64,000 bases of DNA, taken from contig NZ_ARZY01000024.1 of NCBI RefSeq assembly GCF_000568405.1, positions 1-64,000 on the forward strand, in the 5' to 3' direction. Shown one piece after another: positions 1 through 9,882 of the stretch (position 1 is its first letter; the number at the start of each line of letters is the position of its first letter). Origin of the DNA: Catenovulum agarivorans DS-2. Lineage in GTDB: Bacteria; Pseudomonadota; Gammaproteobacteria; Enterobacterales; Alteromonadaceae. The notes beneath the pieces are model-generated. The model ran no database searches and had not been told where the DNA came from. It saw only the letters and a list, made by a program, of their open reading frames with translations. The translations under genes and the position numbers were made by a program.

Positions 1-3000
1 CAATCGATGGTACAGCAGCGGTTACGCAAATCACTGACACAATAAATGACACCACATTAGATTTAGCGGTCGACAAGTCGACACTGACAGAAGCGGGCGG
101 CACCCTGGTGTATACGGCAACCCTGTCGAATGCAGCGGGTAGTGATGTCTCCATACAACTCAGCAATGGACAAATCATTACAATTGATGCAGGTGAAACA
201 CAAAGCAGCGTTGAATTCACAGTTGCAGGGGATGAAGATGCAATATTAGATGCTAGCAGTGTCACAGCATCGATAGCGTCATTGGATTCAGTCACGGGCG
301 GCAATTTCGAAAACCTTGTATTAGGCACTTCTGAAGCGACAACGCAAATCACCGATACAATCGACACAACCGAATTAGGTATGTCAGTTGACACGAGTAA
401 TTTATTGTTTGGAATTGTTACGGTTGACTTTAACCTTACGAATGCTGGTGACTCAGATGTTGTAATCACACTTGCAAGTGGCGAGGAAATCACAATTGAA
501 GCCGGTGAGCAATCGGCGAGCACCACAATTCAAGTCAACACAGGAAATGACTACTTCACAGCTCAAATCGTTTCAATATCTGGTGGAAATTTCGAAAATC
601 TACAATTGCCTGAAGCAATCGAAGTTAGATTGCATGATGCGCCAATTATTCAAGTTAGTGATGAGAACTCTGAAGCAAGTGGTCATATCACTGTAGATGA
701 AGCTGGTATTGGAAACGAGAGTTCTTCCAATATAGCTAGCGGTAGCATAACCATTTCTACCACTGCAAACATAGCGAATATTACCATAGGTGACGAAAGT
801 GTAAGCTTATTAGAGCTAGTCGGACTAACACTAAATCCAATTAGTATTGAGTTGCCAAACGGACAAATGACATTAACCAATTACAATGCGGTTACTGGTG
901 AGTTGTCATACGAATACCAGCTGACAAGTTCGTTAGATCATGAAGATGCTGATAGCTTGATTGAAAATGTACAAATTAATGTTACAGATATAAATCAACA
1001 AGCCAGTTCAGCTGATTTGGCAATACAGGTACTAGACGATCAGCCTAGCTTTACCATCAATCAGCCCGATACAATTGACTTCAAAACTATGGACCATAAT
1101 ATCATTTTTGCGATTGATATATCGGGGTCTATGGATAGTGAACTAGGTGACACCACTATTTTACAAGCGACTATTGATGGTATTACTCAGCTGTTAAATA
1201 AATACGAAAAGATGGGAAATGTGCAAGTTAAACTTGTACCGTTTTCAACAAATGCAACAGAATCTGAATGGGCTAATATCAACGAAGCGACTTCCTTGTT
1301 AGAAGGTTTAAATGCTGGCGGCACGACTGACTATGATGATCCATTAGCAGCAATTGTTGATAACTACAGTACTCCTCAAGATGCTAATACCAAGGTCTAC
1401 TTTATTTCAGATGGTAACCCATATGGTGCAAGCGAAAATGAGGACAACGTCAGTGCAATAACGAATTACCAACAAACTTGGAAAGATTTTATTGAAACGA
1501 ACAATGTTGATGTTGAAGTGATAGGTATTGGTTCTGCAGTACAATACCAATACCTAAATATGGTTGGTGCACCAACAGAAACTTTGACAAATGACAGTGG
1601 TAATTATGTTGCAGCAGAAAATGTTGTTTCGGTTGATACGGCTAATGAGCTTGTTGATGCTTTATTAGCCACTGTTGGTGGCAAATCTGTCGGCGAAATC
1701 GGCTCATTACAAAATAATGTAGGCGTAATTGATTTTGGCGCTGATAGTGAAGGCAGTATTTCATTTGTAACAATCGATGGTGTTGACTATTCACCCGAAA
1801 GTGAGCAAGTGACAGATAATATTCTTACAGTTACAACTGAAAATGGCGCAACTGTTAAATTTAACTTTGCTACTGGTCAATATGAATACGACGTGTCGAT
1901 TTCTGCTGAAGAAAATGCGGATGAAAGCTCCACAAGCTGGAGTAAAGTCGAACTAGGAGATGATGTAACTCAGTGGGTCTTAACAGAGAGCATCACTATT
2001 ACAGTTAAAGATGGTGATGGTGATACAGCATCTGGCCAGTTAACTTTAACAACTCGATTCCCTGAAAATGCGCCAGAAATACTACCTGAATTACAAGATG
2101 ATTTAGCTCAAATTGATGAATTAGACGGTACGGTAGCCAGTTATATGTCTAAGGCTCAAATAACAGGCAATGTAATAGACAACGATACCTTGACGCAAAC
2201 TAACAAACCAATTGTTGGTGTAACAACAGGAAATGGCATTGTTAGTGAAGGAAATGTCGGTCTTGTTTTAACAGGCTTATATGGCAGTCTCGTTCTTCAG
2301 GACAACGGCAGTTATGTCTATACTTTGGATAACACCAATAATGCAGTTAATAGCCTAAATGATGGAGATTCATTATCCGAAACCTTCAGTTATTTGGTAC
2401 AAGACGCTAATGGCAACTATGATAGTGCGGTTCTGAATATTCAGATTAATGGTGTAACTGACGAGTTGCCTGATTTGTCCGAAAATGCTGCATATGGATT
2501 TAATGGTAATGATATTATCTACGCATTTTTAGATCGTATGGTAATTGGAAGCTTTGGTTCGTACAAAGATCCTTTGGATCCAGATGGAATACAAGGTTTC
2601 CATACCTTCAACAAAGACGAAATTGCAGATGCTGGATTCGGACTTTCTAGAATAGCGGGTAGCACAATGGTTGCGACAGGTTACACTGCCTATAATGTAA
2701 ATGAGGGGGCAACTTTGATTGGTGGCGAAGGTGCTGACTTTATTGCGGGCGGTTCCGGAGATGATGTCATTATTGGCGGCAGCAACGGCAATGGCGAATC
2801 GGGCTTAGTATCCAATGTTTATGCCGGTGATGTTATGTCTGGTGGTGAAGGTGACGATATGTTTGTATGGTTAGCAGGGGATGATATTGATAAAGGATTT
2901 GCAGATCCAATTAACAGCCCTGATGTTGCAACTGACTACATAACCGACTTTAGTGGTGGAGACTCATTAAACCTTGCAGATCTGCTTCAAGGAGAAAACC

Positions 3001-3233
3001 ACGACAACTTAGACAGTTATTTAAACTTTGAAGTTGTAGATGGTGATACCATCATTTCCGTTTCAAAAGATGGTGATTTCACAGGAGACAGTTCAGACCA
3101 ACACAAAGCAGATATGAAAATAGTATTAGAGAATACAGACCTGACCATAGAAACTAACGGTACAGACGCTGATATTATTCGCAAACTGCTAGAGGACAAC
3201 CAATTAATCACCAACAACAATAACAACTTTTAA
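1..3233 (+). CDS. Giant RTX/Lap-type repetitive adhesin, C-terminal part (5' truncated by window edge)
   Basis: The frame is open from base 3, so the apparent GTG start at 108 is only an internal codon and the protein begins upstream of the window. Seen in order: two related repeats of about 106 residues (TQITDTI recurs at 27 and 345), further beta-rich adhesin segments, and a von Willebrand A domain at about 1092-1670 with a DxSxS MIDAS motif (DISGS). These are followed by Ig-like/cadherin-type segments and a C-terminal region with glycine/aspartate RTX-like nonapeptide runs (GGEGADF, GGSGDDV at about 2725-2775). The last 100 residues resemble the uncleaved secretion signal of type I substrates. 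The architecture matches the LapA/BapA class of biofilm adhesins. The secretion and retention genes that follow support this. The N-terminal retention module with the LapG cleavage site is outside the window. Confidence 0.9.
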   Translation, partial: IDGTAAVTQITDTINDTTLDLAVDKSTLTEAGGTLVYTATLSNAAGSDVSIQLSNGQIITIDAGETQSSVEFTVAGDEDAILDASSVTASIASLDSVTGGNFENLVLGTSEATTQITDTIDTTELGMSVDTSNLLFGIVTVDFNLTNAGDSDVVITLASGEEITIEAGEQSASTTIQVNTGNDYFTAQIVSISGGNFENLQLPEAIEVRLHDAPIIQVSDENSEASGHITVDEAGIGNESSSNIASGSITISTTANIANITIGDESVSLLELVGLTLNPISIELPNGQMTLTNYNAVTGELSYEYQLTSSLDHEDADSLIENVQINVTDINQQASSADLAIQVLDDQPSFTINQPDTIDFKTMDHNIIFAIDISGSMDSELGDTTILQATIDGITQLLNKYEKMGNVQVKLVPFSTNATESEWANINEATSLLEGLNAGGTTDYDDPLAAIVDNYSTPQDANTKVYFISDGNPYGASENEDNVSAITNYQQTWKDFIETNNVDVEVIGIGSAVQYQYLNMVGAPTETLTNDSGNYVAAENVVSVDTANELVDALLATVGGKSVGEIGSLQNNVGVIDFGADSEGSISFVTIDGVDYSPESEQVTDNILTVTTENGATVKFNFATGQYEYDVSISAEENADESSTSWSKVELGDDVTQWVLTESITITVKDGDGDTASGQLTLTTRFPENAPEILPELQDDLAQIDELDGTVASYMSKAQITGNVIDNDTLTQTNKPIVGVTTGNGIVSEGNVGLVLTGLYGSLVLQDNGSYVYTLDNTNNAVNSLNDGDSLSETFSYLVQDANGNYDSAVLNIQINGVTDELPDLSENAAYGFNGNDIIYAFLDRMVIGSFGSYKDPLDPDGIQGFHTFNKDEIADAGFGLSRIAGSTMVATGYTAYNVNEGATLIGGEGADFIAGGSGDDVIIGGSNGNGESGLVSNVYAGDVMSGGEGDDMFVWLAGDDIDKGFADPINSPDVATDYITDFSGGDSLNLADLLQGENHDNLDSYLNFEVVDGDTIISVSKDGDFTGDSSDQHKADMKIVLENTDLTIETNGTDADIIRKLLEDNQLITNNNNNF
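3..660 (+). repeat. Tandem adhesin repeats, unit about 318 bp (106 aa)
   Basis: Translation shows a repeated module with TQITDTI, then a beta-sandwich pattern with NAAGSD/NAGDSD, then GEE/GQIITIDAGE and GGNFENL. The corresponding blocks start near 27 and 345, and the last copy decays near 660. The DNA copies are divergent, so this is an old protein-level repeat. More copies probably lie upstream of the window. Confidence 0.75.
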
Positions 3234-3236
3234 CAT

Positions 3237-3278
3237 AAAAATGCCTTATCGCCTGCAACAATCGCGGTAAGGCATTTT
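3237..3278 (+). terminator. Rho-independent terminator after the adhesin gene
   Basis: An inverted repeat starts 3 nt after the stop: left arm aaaatgccttatcgc, right arm gcggtaaggcatttt, with one T/C mismatch and a loop of about 11 nt, ending in a T run. The T-rich right end suits termination of the adhesin transcript and A-rich left flank would also allow reverse termination. It separates the adhesin from the secretion operon starting at 3338. Confidence 0.8.
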
Positions 3279-3337
3279 ATTATGTTTAAATACACTATAA
3301 ACTTAAACAATACAGCTGCTTAACTAAAAGGCCCCTT

Positions 3338-5500
3338 ATGCAGGAGCATGCGCGAAAACAAAAACAAAACGAGAACTTGCAGTTAGCCGCCGAGCAAACA
3401 GATCAACTATTAGGTTGCTTAAGTTTTATTAGTAAATATTATGGCAAACCCTTTTCTGCACAATCCATGAGCGCTGGGTTGCCGTTAGTTAATGGATACT
3501 TAACGCCTCAATTATTGCCAAGAGCCGCGAGCCGAGCCGGTTTAGACGCCAAAATCGTCAAAAAACCACTGAACGATGTCTCTAGTCTGCTGTTACCCTG
3601 TATTTTATTGTTAGACGACAACCGAGCATGTGTACTGATCAGCTACAAAGATAACCAAGCTGAAGTGGCGTGGCCTGAATTACCTGATGGGGTCGACGAA
3701 ATTTCGTTAGACGACATAGCCCCACAGTACACAGGATATTGTGTACTATTGAAAAAACGTTATCGATTTGATGCGCGCTCGCCAGAGGTTTTAAAAACCA
3801 AAGATGGTCATTGGTTTTGGGGAACACTAAAACAAAATATTCCGTTATATCGCGACGCGTTGTTTGCCGCCTTTTTTATTAACCTAATAGCGGTTGCGAC
3901 TCCACTGTTTGTTATGAATGTATACGACCGAGTGGTTCCCAACTCAGCGCTCGATACATTATGGGTCATGACCATAGGCATGATAGTCGTGATGGTGTTT
4001 GATTTTGCACTTAAACAATCAAGGTCATATTTGCTCGACTTAGCCGCGAAAAAATCAGATGTATTGCTATCAAGCCGCATATTTGAAAAAGTACTTGGTA
4101 TGAATATGTCCGCAAAACCTCAGTCTGTCGGAGCATTTGCGCGAAATATACAAGAGTTTGACTCAATTAGAGATTTTATAACATCCGCAACGATTGCCAC
4201 AGTAATAGATATTCCTTTCTCGTTGATTATACTCACCGTTGTCGCCATTATCGCAGGTCCTATTGCGATAGCACCATTGGTTGCAATTATTGTCATGCTG
4301 GCATATTCAGCATGGGTTAAACACAAAATGCGCTTGTTAGTCGAGCAGGGCGGTCGCTATACCACAATGAAAAATGCGCACCTAATCGAATCTTTAAGCG
4401 GCTTAGAAAACTTAAAGCTCAACTGCGCAGAAAGCCAATTCCAGCAAAAATGGGAAGAGGTTAACGGTAACATCTCAAGCTGGAATTTAGGAATCAAAAA
4501 ACTAGCAACGACAGTGTCCTCGTTTAGTGCGTTTATGCAGCAACTTTCTTCCGTGGTTGTCATTGTTATTGGTGTGTATTTAATTATTGAAGGTGAAATT
4601 AGCATGGGGGCGCTTATTGCCGCCGTAATGTTGAGCAACCGAATTATGCAGCCATTTAGCCAAATATCCTTATTAGCAACACGCTACAATCAGGCAGAAT
4701 CTGCACTAAAAACGCTGGATGAGATCATGCAATTGCCTGATGAATCCGTCGAACAATATCTACATCGTCCATATCTAGACGGGCAAGTGGAATTTAACCA
4801 AGTGTCATTTGTTTATCCAAACAGTGAAAATAAGGTGGTTAAAAACCTAAGCTTTAATATTAAAGCCAAAGAAAAAGTTGCCATAATAGGTCGCATTGGC
4901 GCTGGGAAATCGACAATCGAAAAATTGCTTATGGGATTTTATAAGCCAAATGAGGGTGCAATTCGGGTTGATGGCATCGACATAAATCAAATCAGCCCAG
5001 CTGACTTGCGTTCAAAAATTGGTTGTTTGCCCCAAGACATCAACCTATTTTACGGCTCAATTAGAGACAACATCACCTTAGGTGTTCCCCACGTTGAAGA
5101 CGAACGTATTTTAAGAGCGGCGCGTTTAGCAGGTGTCACGTCATTTACCGATACCGACCCTGATGGCTTAGACCGTCAAGTGGGTGAGCGTGGCGCATTT
5201 TTATCAGGTGGGCAACGTCAAGCAGTTGCACTTGCTAGAGCTTTGCTGTTTAACCCGCCAGTCTTAGTATTAGACGAACCAACATCCAATATGGATAATT
5301 TTTCCGAGCATAAAGTAAAACAGCAATTAGCAATCTTGGCGCAAGACAAAACCTTCGTGCTCATCACGCACAAAATGTCTATGCTCGAGTTGGTAGACCG
5401 AGTCATTGTGGTAGAGCGAGGGCAAATTGTTATCGATGGTCCTACAAAGCAGGTTATGCAGCAATTGCGTAGCGGTAACGTTAAAGCACCGCAGGCATAA
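3338..5500 (+). CDS. lapB: Type I secretion ABC transporter, LapB-like
   Basis: This is the inner-membrane ATPase that exports the adhesin. The 720-residue length and domain order fit the LapB family. There is an N-terminal C39-like domain (about 1-140; the peptidase Cys position is not usable, so it probably only docks substrate). A six-helix ABC transmembrane region (about 160-440) contains NVYDRVVPN. The nucleotide-binding domain has Walker A GRIGAGKST near residue 518, signature LSGGQRQ near 623 and Walker B LVLDEPTS near 645. The start at 3338 follows a terminator and intergenic gap. It is the first gene of an apparent operon continuing to 11823. Confidence 0.93.
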   Translation: MQEHARKQKQNENLQLAAEQTDQLLGCLSFISKYYGKPFSAQSMSAGLPLVNGYLTPQLLPRAASRAGLDAKIVKKPLNDVSSLLLPCILLLDDNRACVLISYKDNQAEVAWPELPDGVDEISLDDIAPQYTGYCVLLKKRYRFDARSPEVLKTKDGHWFWGTLKQNIPLYRDALFAAFFINLIAVATPLFVMNVYDRVVPNSALDTLWVMTIGMIVVMVFDFALKQSRSYLLDLAAKKSDVLLSSRIFEKVLGMNMSAKPQSVGAFARNIQEFDSIRDFITSATIATVIDIPFSLIILTVVAIIAGPIAIAPLVAIIVMLAYSAWVKHKMRLLVEQGGRYTTMKNAHLIESLSGLENLKLNCAESQFQQKWEEVNGNISSWNLGIKKLATTVSSFSAFMQQLSSVVVIVIGVYLIIEGEISMGALIAAVMLSNRIMQPFSQISLLATRYNQAESALKTLDEIMQLPDESVEQYLHRPYLDGQVEFNQVSFVYPNSENKVVKNLSFNIKAKEKVAIIGRIGAGKSTIEKLLMGFYKPNEGAIRVDGIDINQISPADLRSKIGCLPQDINLFYGSIRDNITLGVPHVEDERILRAARLAGVTSFTDTDPDGLDRQVGERGAFLSGGQRQAVALARALLFNPPVLVLDEPTSNMDNFSEHKVKQQLAILAQDKTFVLITHKMSMLELVDRVIVVERGQIVIDGPTKQVMQQLRSGNVKAPQA

Positions 5501-5502
5501 AC

Positions 5503-6858
5503 ATGAACAACACAATAAAAGAAAACGAAATTAATTATATTAACGATATAAATGCCGCATTGTTATTAAGTTCACCAAAACGAACTCGTCAAGCATTATA
5601 TCTAATATGCGGCTTTTTAGCTTCGCTACTACTGTGGGCAGCATTTGCTAAAGTTGATGAAGTAACAGTTGGCGCAGGCAAAGTAATACCGTCACAACAA
5701 GTGCAAGTTATTCAAAATTTAGAAGGCGGGATATTAAAAGAAGTATTTGTCAAAGAAGGGGATATCGTTAATCCAGGTGATAAATTACTCAGTATAGATG
5801 AAACCCGATTCTTATCAGAGTTTCGCGAGCAGCAGGCACATGCATATGGGTTAAGAGCTGAAATTACGCGCCTGCGCTCAGAGCTTGATAGTTTAGAAGC
5901 CGTTGGAAGCCAATTTAATATTGAACCGGTAGAATTGAAATTTGCCAATGAAAAAGCCTACCCTGAGCTGATTAATCGGCAAAAAGCACTATACGCAGAG
6001 CGAATGCGCAACCTAGCGAATCAAGTGAAAATTTTAGACCAACAAGTGATGCAAAAGCAGCAGCAACTAACTGAGCTAGCATCTAAAATTGAACATGCTC
6101 AGCGCAGCTATCAATTAGTGAGCAAAGAGCTCGACTTAACCCGACCATTGGCCAACAGTGGTGTGGTGTCAGAAGTTGAATTAATTAAATTAGAACGTGC
6201 AGCAAATGACGTAAAAGGAGAGCTCTCAAGCTTGAGATTACTACGGCCGAAAATTAAAGCCGAAGTAGAGGAAATGGAAAACAAGCGCACCGAAGTTGTG
6301 CTAAAGTTTAGAAGCGAAGTGCAAAAAGAGCTCGCCAAAGCGGAAAACGAATTAACCCCATTAGACGAAGCGTTAGTTTCTAGCCAAGACAGGCTAACTA
6401 GAACCAATGTTTTTTCGCCAGTGCGAGGCACAATAAAAACCATTAATATCAATACAGTCGGTGGTGTTATCCAACCAGGAATGGACTTAATTGAAATTGT
6501 TCCACTAGCCGACAGTTTATTAGTTGAAGCGAAAATACTGCCAAAAGACATTGCGTTTTTACGCCCAGGCTTACCGGCGGTTATCAAGCTAACGGCGTAC
6601 GACTTTACCATCTACGGAGGTTTAAAAGGTACAGTAGAGCACATAAGTGCCGATACCATACAAGACGAAAAAGAAAACAGCTTTTACCTAATTAGAGTGC
6701 GCACTGAAGACAGTTATTTAGACAAAAATAATAACCCTTTACCCATAATTCCTGGTATGACGGCAAGCGTAGATGTATTGACTGGTAAAAAAACCGTGTT
6801 AGATTACCTACTTAAACCTATAGTTAGAGCAAAACAAAACGCAATGCGAGAAAGATAA
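5503..6858 (+). CDS. lapC: Type I secretion membrane-fusion protein (HlyD/LapC family)
   Basis: This is the periplasmic adaptor linking the ABC exporter to the outer-membrane channel. The 451-residue sequence has a short cytoplasmic N-terminus and one transmembrane segment near residues 29-50. A lipoyl/barrel-sandwich half (VIQNLEGGILKEVFVKEGD) is followed by a long heptad-rich coiled coil (about 95-300) and a C-terminal beta-barrel (SPVRGTIKTI... GMTASVDV). It starts 2 nt after lapB stops, consistent with translational coupling. Confidence 0.93.
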   Translation: MNNTIKENEINYINDINAALLLSSPKRTRQALYLICGFLASLLLWAAFAKVDEVTVGAGKVIPSQQVQVIQNLEGGILKEVFVKEGDIVNPGDKLLSIDETRFLSEFREQQAHAYGLRAEITRLRSELDSLEAVGSQFNIEPVELKFANEKAYPELINRQKALYAERMRNLANQVKILDQQVMQKQQQLTELASKIEHAQRSYQLVSKELDLTRPLANSGVVSEVELIKLERAANDVKGELSSLRLLRPKIKAEVEEMENKRTEVVLKFRSEVQKELAKAENELTPLDEALVSSQDRLTRTNVFSPVRGTIKTININTVGGVIQPGMDLIEIVPLADSLLVEAKILPKDIAFLRPGLPAVIKLTAYDFTIYGGLKGTVEHISADTIQDEKENSFYLIRVRTEDSYLDKNNNPLPIIPGMTASVDVLTGKKTVLDYLLKPIVRAKQNAMRER

Positions 6859-6882
6859 AATTGTGGAGACGAATAAACATAA

Positions 6883-8205
6883 ATGAATAATTTTATCAAA
6901 AGCGTTGTTTCTACAGTATTTGCAGGCACATGCCTTAGCTTGCCTGTTACTGCTAAATCGCTAGAAGAAGCCGTTGCAACGGCGTTTAATACAAACCCCG
7001 AACTCAAAGCGGCTTACCATAGGTATAAAAGTGCATATCATGCTCACGAGGGCAGCCAAGGCGCTTGGTTACCGAGCATTGATTTGCGTGCAAATATTGG
7101 CCAAGGCAAACAAAATACGCCCGAATCACGCGCTGGTATCGAAAAAGAACAAATCAAACCAATAGAATACAATTTGTCACTACAACAAATTTTATTCGAT
7201 GGTTTTTTCTCATCTAATGAAATAGAGCGAAACGAACAAGAAATGCGCTCTGAATTTTTTGCACTAAAAGAAACCGCAGAAAACAAGGCGCTCGACACCG
7301 CGAATGCATACATTGGTGTATTACGTGAGCAACAACTTTACGAACTTGCGCAAAGGAACTTACAATCGCACCAAGATATATTTGAGCAAATTAAAGTCAG
7401 AGCAGACAGTGGATTAGGCTCAAACTCCGAGCTTTCACAAGCAACGGGTCGACTGGCCAGAGCACAAGCAAACGCACTTGCGGCTGAAAACAACCTGCAA
7501 GATGCCATCGCACTTTACCAAACGGTTGTGGGTGAATATCCGACTGACTTAATTGAACCAAAAGTCAATATCGTAAAAATACCCAATACACTGGCAGACG
7601 TGCTGCGGATCTCAAGAAGCAGTCACCCAACATTGTTTTTAGCCAATGCTGATATTTCAGCTACCCAAGCACAACTCAAATCGAGCCGCTCAGGTTACTA
7701 CCCAAGGGTCACGCTCGAAGTGTCAAAATCACGAATAGACGATAGAGGTTCAAATTCAGCACTACGCGACGAGCTAAGAGCCGATATCGTGGTATCGTAC
7801 AACTTATTTCGTGGTGGTCGCGACAAACACAATGAGTTAAATGCAGCATACCAACTCGAGCAAGCAAAAGACATTCGAGAAAAAGCCCTACGAGAAGTAA
7901 TAGAAGGTGCAAAACTGTCATGGCAGGCAAAAGAGTCGCTAGAAAAGCAACTGGGTTTTTTGCAAATTCACGTAGAACAAAGTTATTTAACTCAACAAGC
8001 ATACAAGAAACAATTTGATTTGGGCCGCAGAACCTTGCTGGACTTATTAGACACAGAAAACGAATTATTTGAAGCGAGAAAATCGCACGTTAACGCCAAA
8101 AGCAGTCATATCGTGGCGCAATATCGCGTACTAAATGCGATGGGCAGGTTACTCAATAGCCTAGAGATTAACCCTCAAGAATATTGGCAGGTTAATCATG
8201 ATTAA
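6883..8205 (+). CDS. lapE: TolC-family outer-membrane channel (LapE-like)
   Basis: This is the outer-membrane exit duct of the type I secretion system. It has 440 residues with a signal peptide (cleavage after about VTAKS). Two copies of the OEP repeat follow, rich in long amphipathic helices, with family features such as NTANAYIGVLR-like ALDTANAYIGVL, LGSNSELSQATGRLARA and a second GRRTLLDLLDTENELFEA. A GTGGAG ribosome site lies about 15 nt upstream. It overlaps the next gene by 8 nt. Confidence 0.93.
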   Translation: MNNFIKSVVSTVFAGTCLSLPVTAKSLEEAVATAFNTNPELKAAYHRYKSAYHAHEGSQGAWLPSIDLRANIGQGKQNTPESRAGIEKEQIKPIEYNLSLQQILFDGFFSSNEIERNEQEMRSEFFALKETAENKALDTANAYIGVLREQQLYELAQRNLQSHQDIFEQIKVRADSGLGSNSELSQATGRLARAQANALAAENNLQDAIALYQTVVGEYPTDLIEPKVNIVKIPNTLADVLRISRSSHPTLFLANADISATQAQLKSSRSGYYPRVTLEVSKSRIDDRGSNSALRDELRADIVVSYNLFRGGRDKHNELNAAYQLEQAKDIREKALREVIEGAKLSWQAKESLEKQLGFLQIHVEQSYLTQQAYKKQFDLGRRTLLDLLDTENELFEARKSHVNAKSSHIVAQYRVLNAMGRLLNSLEINPQEYWQVNHD

Positions 8206-9220
8206 AAAGCACTTAGCATGGTCAAGCTCAATCGCGACTATATTGATAAGTGGCTGTAGCAGCTTAAACTTGCCAGACAGCTCAGAAACAGTGGCTTGGC
8301 AGCACATCTCTGAAACAGGTTATAAGCGTCTACACGATGCCGACAAAGACGGCGTAATTGCCGCCAGAGAATTGTGTAAAGGCACATTGGCAAATAGAGA
8401 AGTCAGCAACTATGGCTGTTCAGAGCAAGAAGAAAAAGAGCATCAACGTCAAAGTCGCATATATTTTGGTTATCAAGAAGTTGACCTAAACGATGTGGCC
8501 AAATTAGCCTTAGATGAATTTTTACAAGGGCTTGACAGTAACAATACTTGGGCCATAAAGCTCAATTCAGAGCAAGCACAAAACCCGTACTTCATAGAAC
8601 GAACCGATAAAATTGTCGCATATATAAACAACAATTACCCACAGTTGTATCACGAGCTAACCTTAAGTCAAGCCGGTGAAGTACTAAAAAAAGTGACAGA
8701 CACAGGGGAAGTAGAAACCCCAAGCGAACAAGCACACATATTGTACTTTGATCACGACAGTTCAGTTATACCAATTGCAGAGCAAGAAAAAATAGCGCAA
8801 TTTATACGTCAATATAAAGCCAACCACGGAGAAGTCATTTATATTGGCGGTCATGCATCACAAAGTGGTGAAGACGACTACAATTTAAAGCTGAGTCAGC
8901 GACGAGCAGACGCGATACTGCACCTACTTACGCGTATTTTAGAGCTACCTAAAAGTAAAATAAAATTAACGGCATTAGGGGAAAAGTCACCGCTCGTTTC
9001 ACCTATGTCACCACAAGCTGAAAATAAAAATAGGCGGGTAGAGCTGGTATATCAATACACACAGCAGCAAGCTGCAAATGAAGATGACACAAGAATCGAA
9101 ATAACTGCGCAAACACTATTAACACAGGCTAAACTGAAGTGGCATATATACATCATGGAAGAAGCCGAGCTTGAGACCACGCCTACATCTACACAAGATC
9201 ATGAAGCCTTGGGTTGGTAG
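8198..9220 (+). CDS. OmpA-family lipoprotein with an EF-hand loop
   Basis: Predicted 340-residue outer-membrane lipoprotein that would bind peptidoglycan. Seen: lipobox LISGC with Cys20, then a canonical 12-residue EF-hand loop D47-A-D-K-D-G-V-I-A-A-R-E58. A middle region of unknown function is followed by a C-terminal OmpA/MotB-like domain (about 180-290: FDHDSSVI, GGHASQSG, LSQRRADAI, NRRVELVY). A tail of about 50 residues follows. OmpA-type proteins are common in Lap-like secretion operons; the calcium loop suggests structural or regulatory calcium binding, which is inference. It overlaps lapE by 8 nt and the likely lapG start by 20 nt. Confidence 0.85.
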   Translation: MIKKHLAWSSSIATILISGCSSLNLPDSSETVAWQHISETGYKRLHDADKDGVIAARELCKGTLANREVSNYGCSEQEEKEHQRQSRIYFGYQEVDLNDVAKLALDEFLQGLDSNNTWAIKLNSEQAQNPYFIERTDKIVAYINNNYPQLYHELTLSQAGEVLKKVTDTGEVETPSEQAHILYFDHDSSVIPIAEQEKIAQFIRQYKANHGEVIYIGGHASQSGEDDYNLKLSQRRADAILHLLTRILELPKSKIKLTALGEKSPLVSPMSPQAENKNRRVELVYQYTQQQAANEDDTRIEITAQTLLTQAKLKWHIYIMEEAELETTPTSTQDHEALGW

Positions 9221-9869
9221 TCGCCTACAACAAACCCTCATTGTATTGTTCGCTGCGCTCAGTGTTATATACGCAAGCGCAGTTGAACAACTCAACGTTG
9301 CCAAGCTTGTTGGAAAAATGCAATCTGAATATGGCGAAGCTGCAGGTAAACGCGCCAGAGCTTGGCGCAATATCATTCAGCAACAACAAAACGCAACAGA
9401 CCAGCAAAAGCTCCAATCAGTTAATCGATTTTTTAACCTTTTCGACTTTGTAGACGACATAAAATTGTGGAAACAAGAAGACTATTGGGCGACGCCGTTA
9501 GAGTTTATCGGTCATAAAGCAGGCGATTGCGAAGACTTCACCATAGCTAAATATTTCACCTTATTAGAGCTGGGTGTCGACATCAATAAACTAAGATTAA
9601 CCTATGTAAAAGCGGTTAAACTAAACCAATTTCATATGGTGTTGGCATACTACGAAACACCAAAATCAATGCCACTTATATTGGACAATTTAGATGGCGA
9701 AATTAAGCCTGCGATAAAACGCCGCGACCTAATTCCGATTTTCTCGTTTAATGGTCAACAACTATGGCTTAACAAACAAAAAGGTAAAGGTCAGCTTGTG
9801 GGGAGCTCGGAGCGCCTAGATCATTGGGATAACTTAAGTAAACGCTACCAGTTAGCAGAATTTAAATAA
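9201..9869 (+). CDS. lapG: LapG-type periplasmic cysteine protease (BTLCP family)
   Basis: Transglutaminase-like protease that cleaves the N-terminal anchor of LapA-type adhesins and releases the biofilm matrix adhesin. I choose ATG 9201 over the in-frame TTG at 9171 because it puts a signal peptide (about residues 8-26) at the N-terminus; the product is 222 residues. The catalytic triad fits the family: Cys110 in GDCEDF, His145 in FHMVL and Asp162 in LDNLD. The start lies inside the end of the preceding OmpA gene, and lapD follows 13 nt downstream, the usual LapG-LapD pairing. Confidence 0.93.
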   Translation: MKPWVGSRLQQTLIVLFAALSVIYASAVEQLNVAKLVGKMQSEYGEAAGKRARAWRNIIQQQQNATDQQKLQSVNRFFNLFDFVDDIKLWKQEDYWATPLEFIGHKAGDCEDFTIAKYFTLLELGVDINKLRLTYVKAVKLNQFHMVLAYYETPKSMPLILDNLDGEIKPAIKRRDLIPIFSFNGQQLWLNKQKGKGQLVGSSERLDHWDNLSKRYQLAEFK

Positions 9870-9882
9870 AAGTGGGTACACT

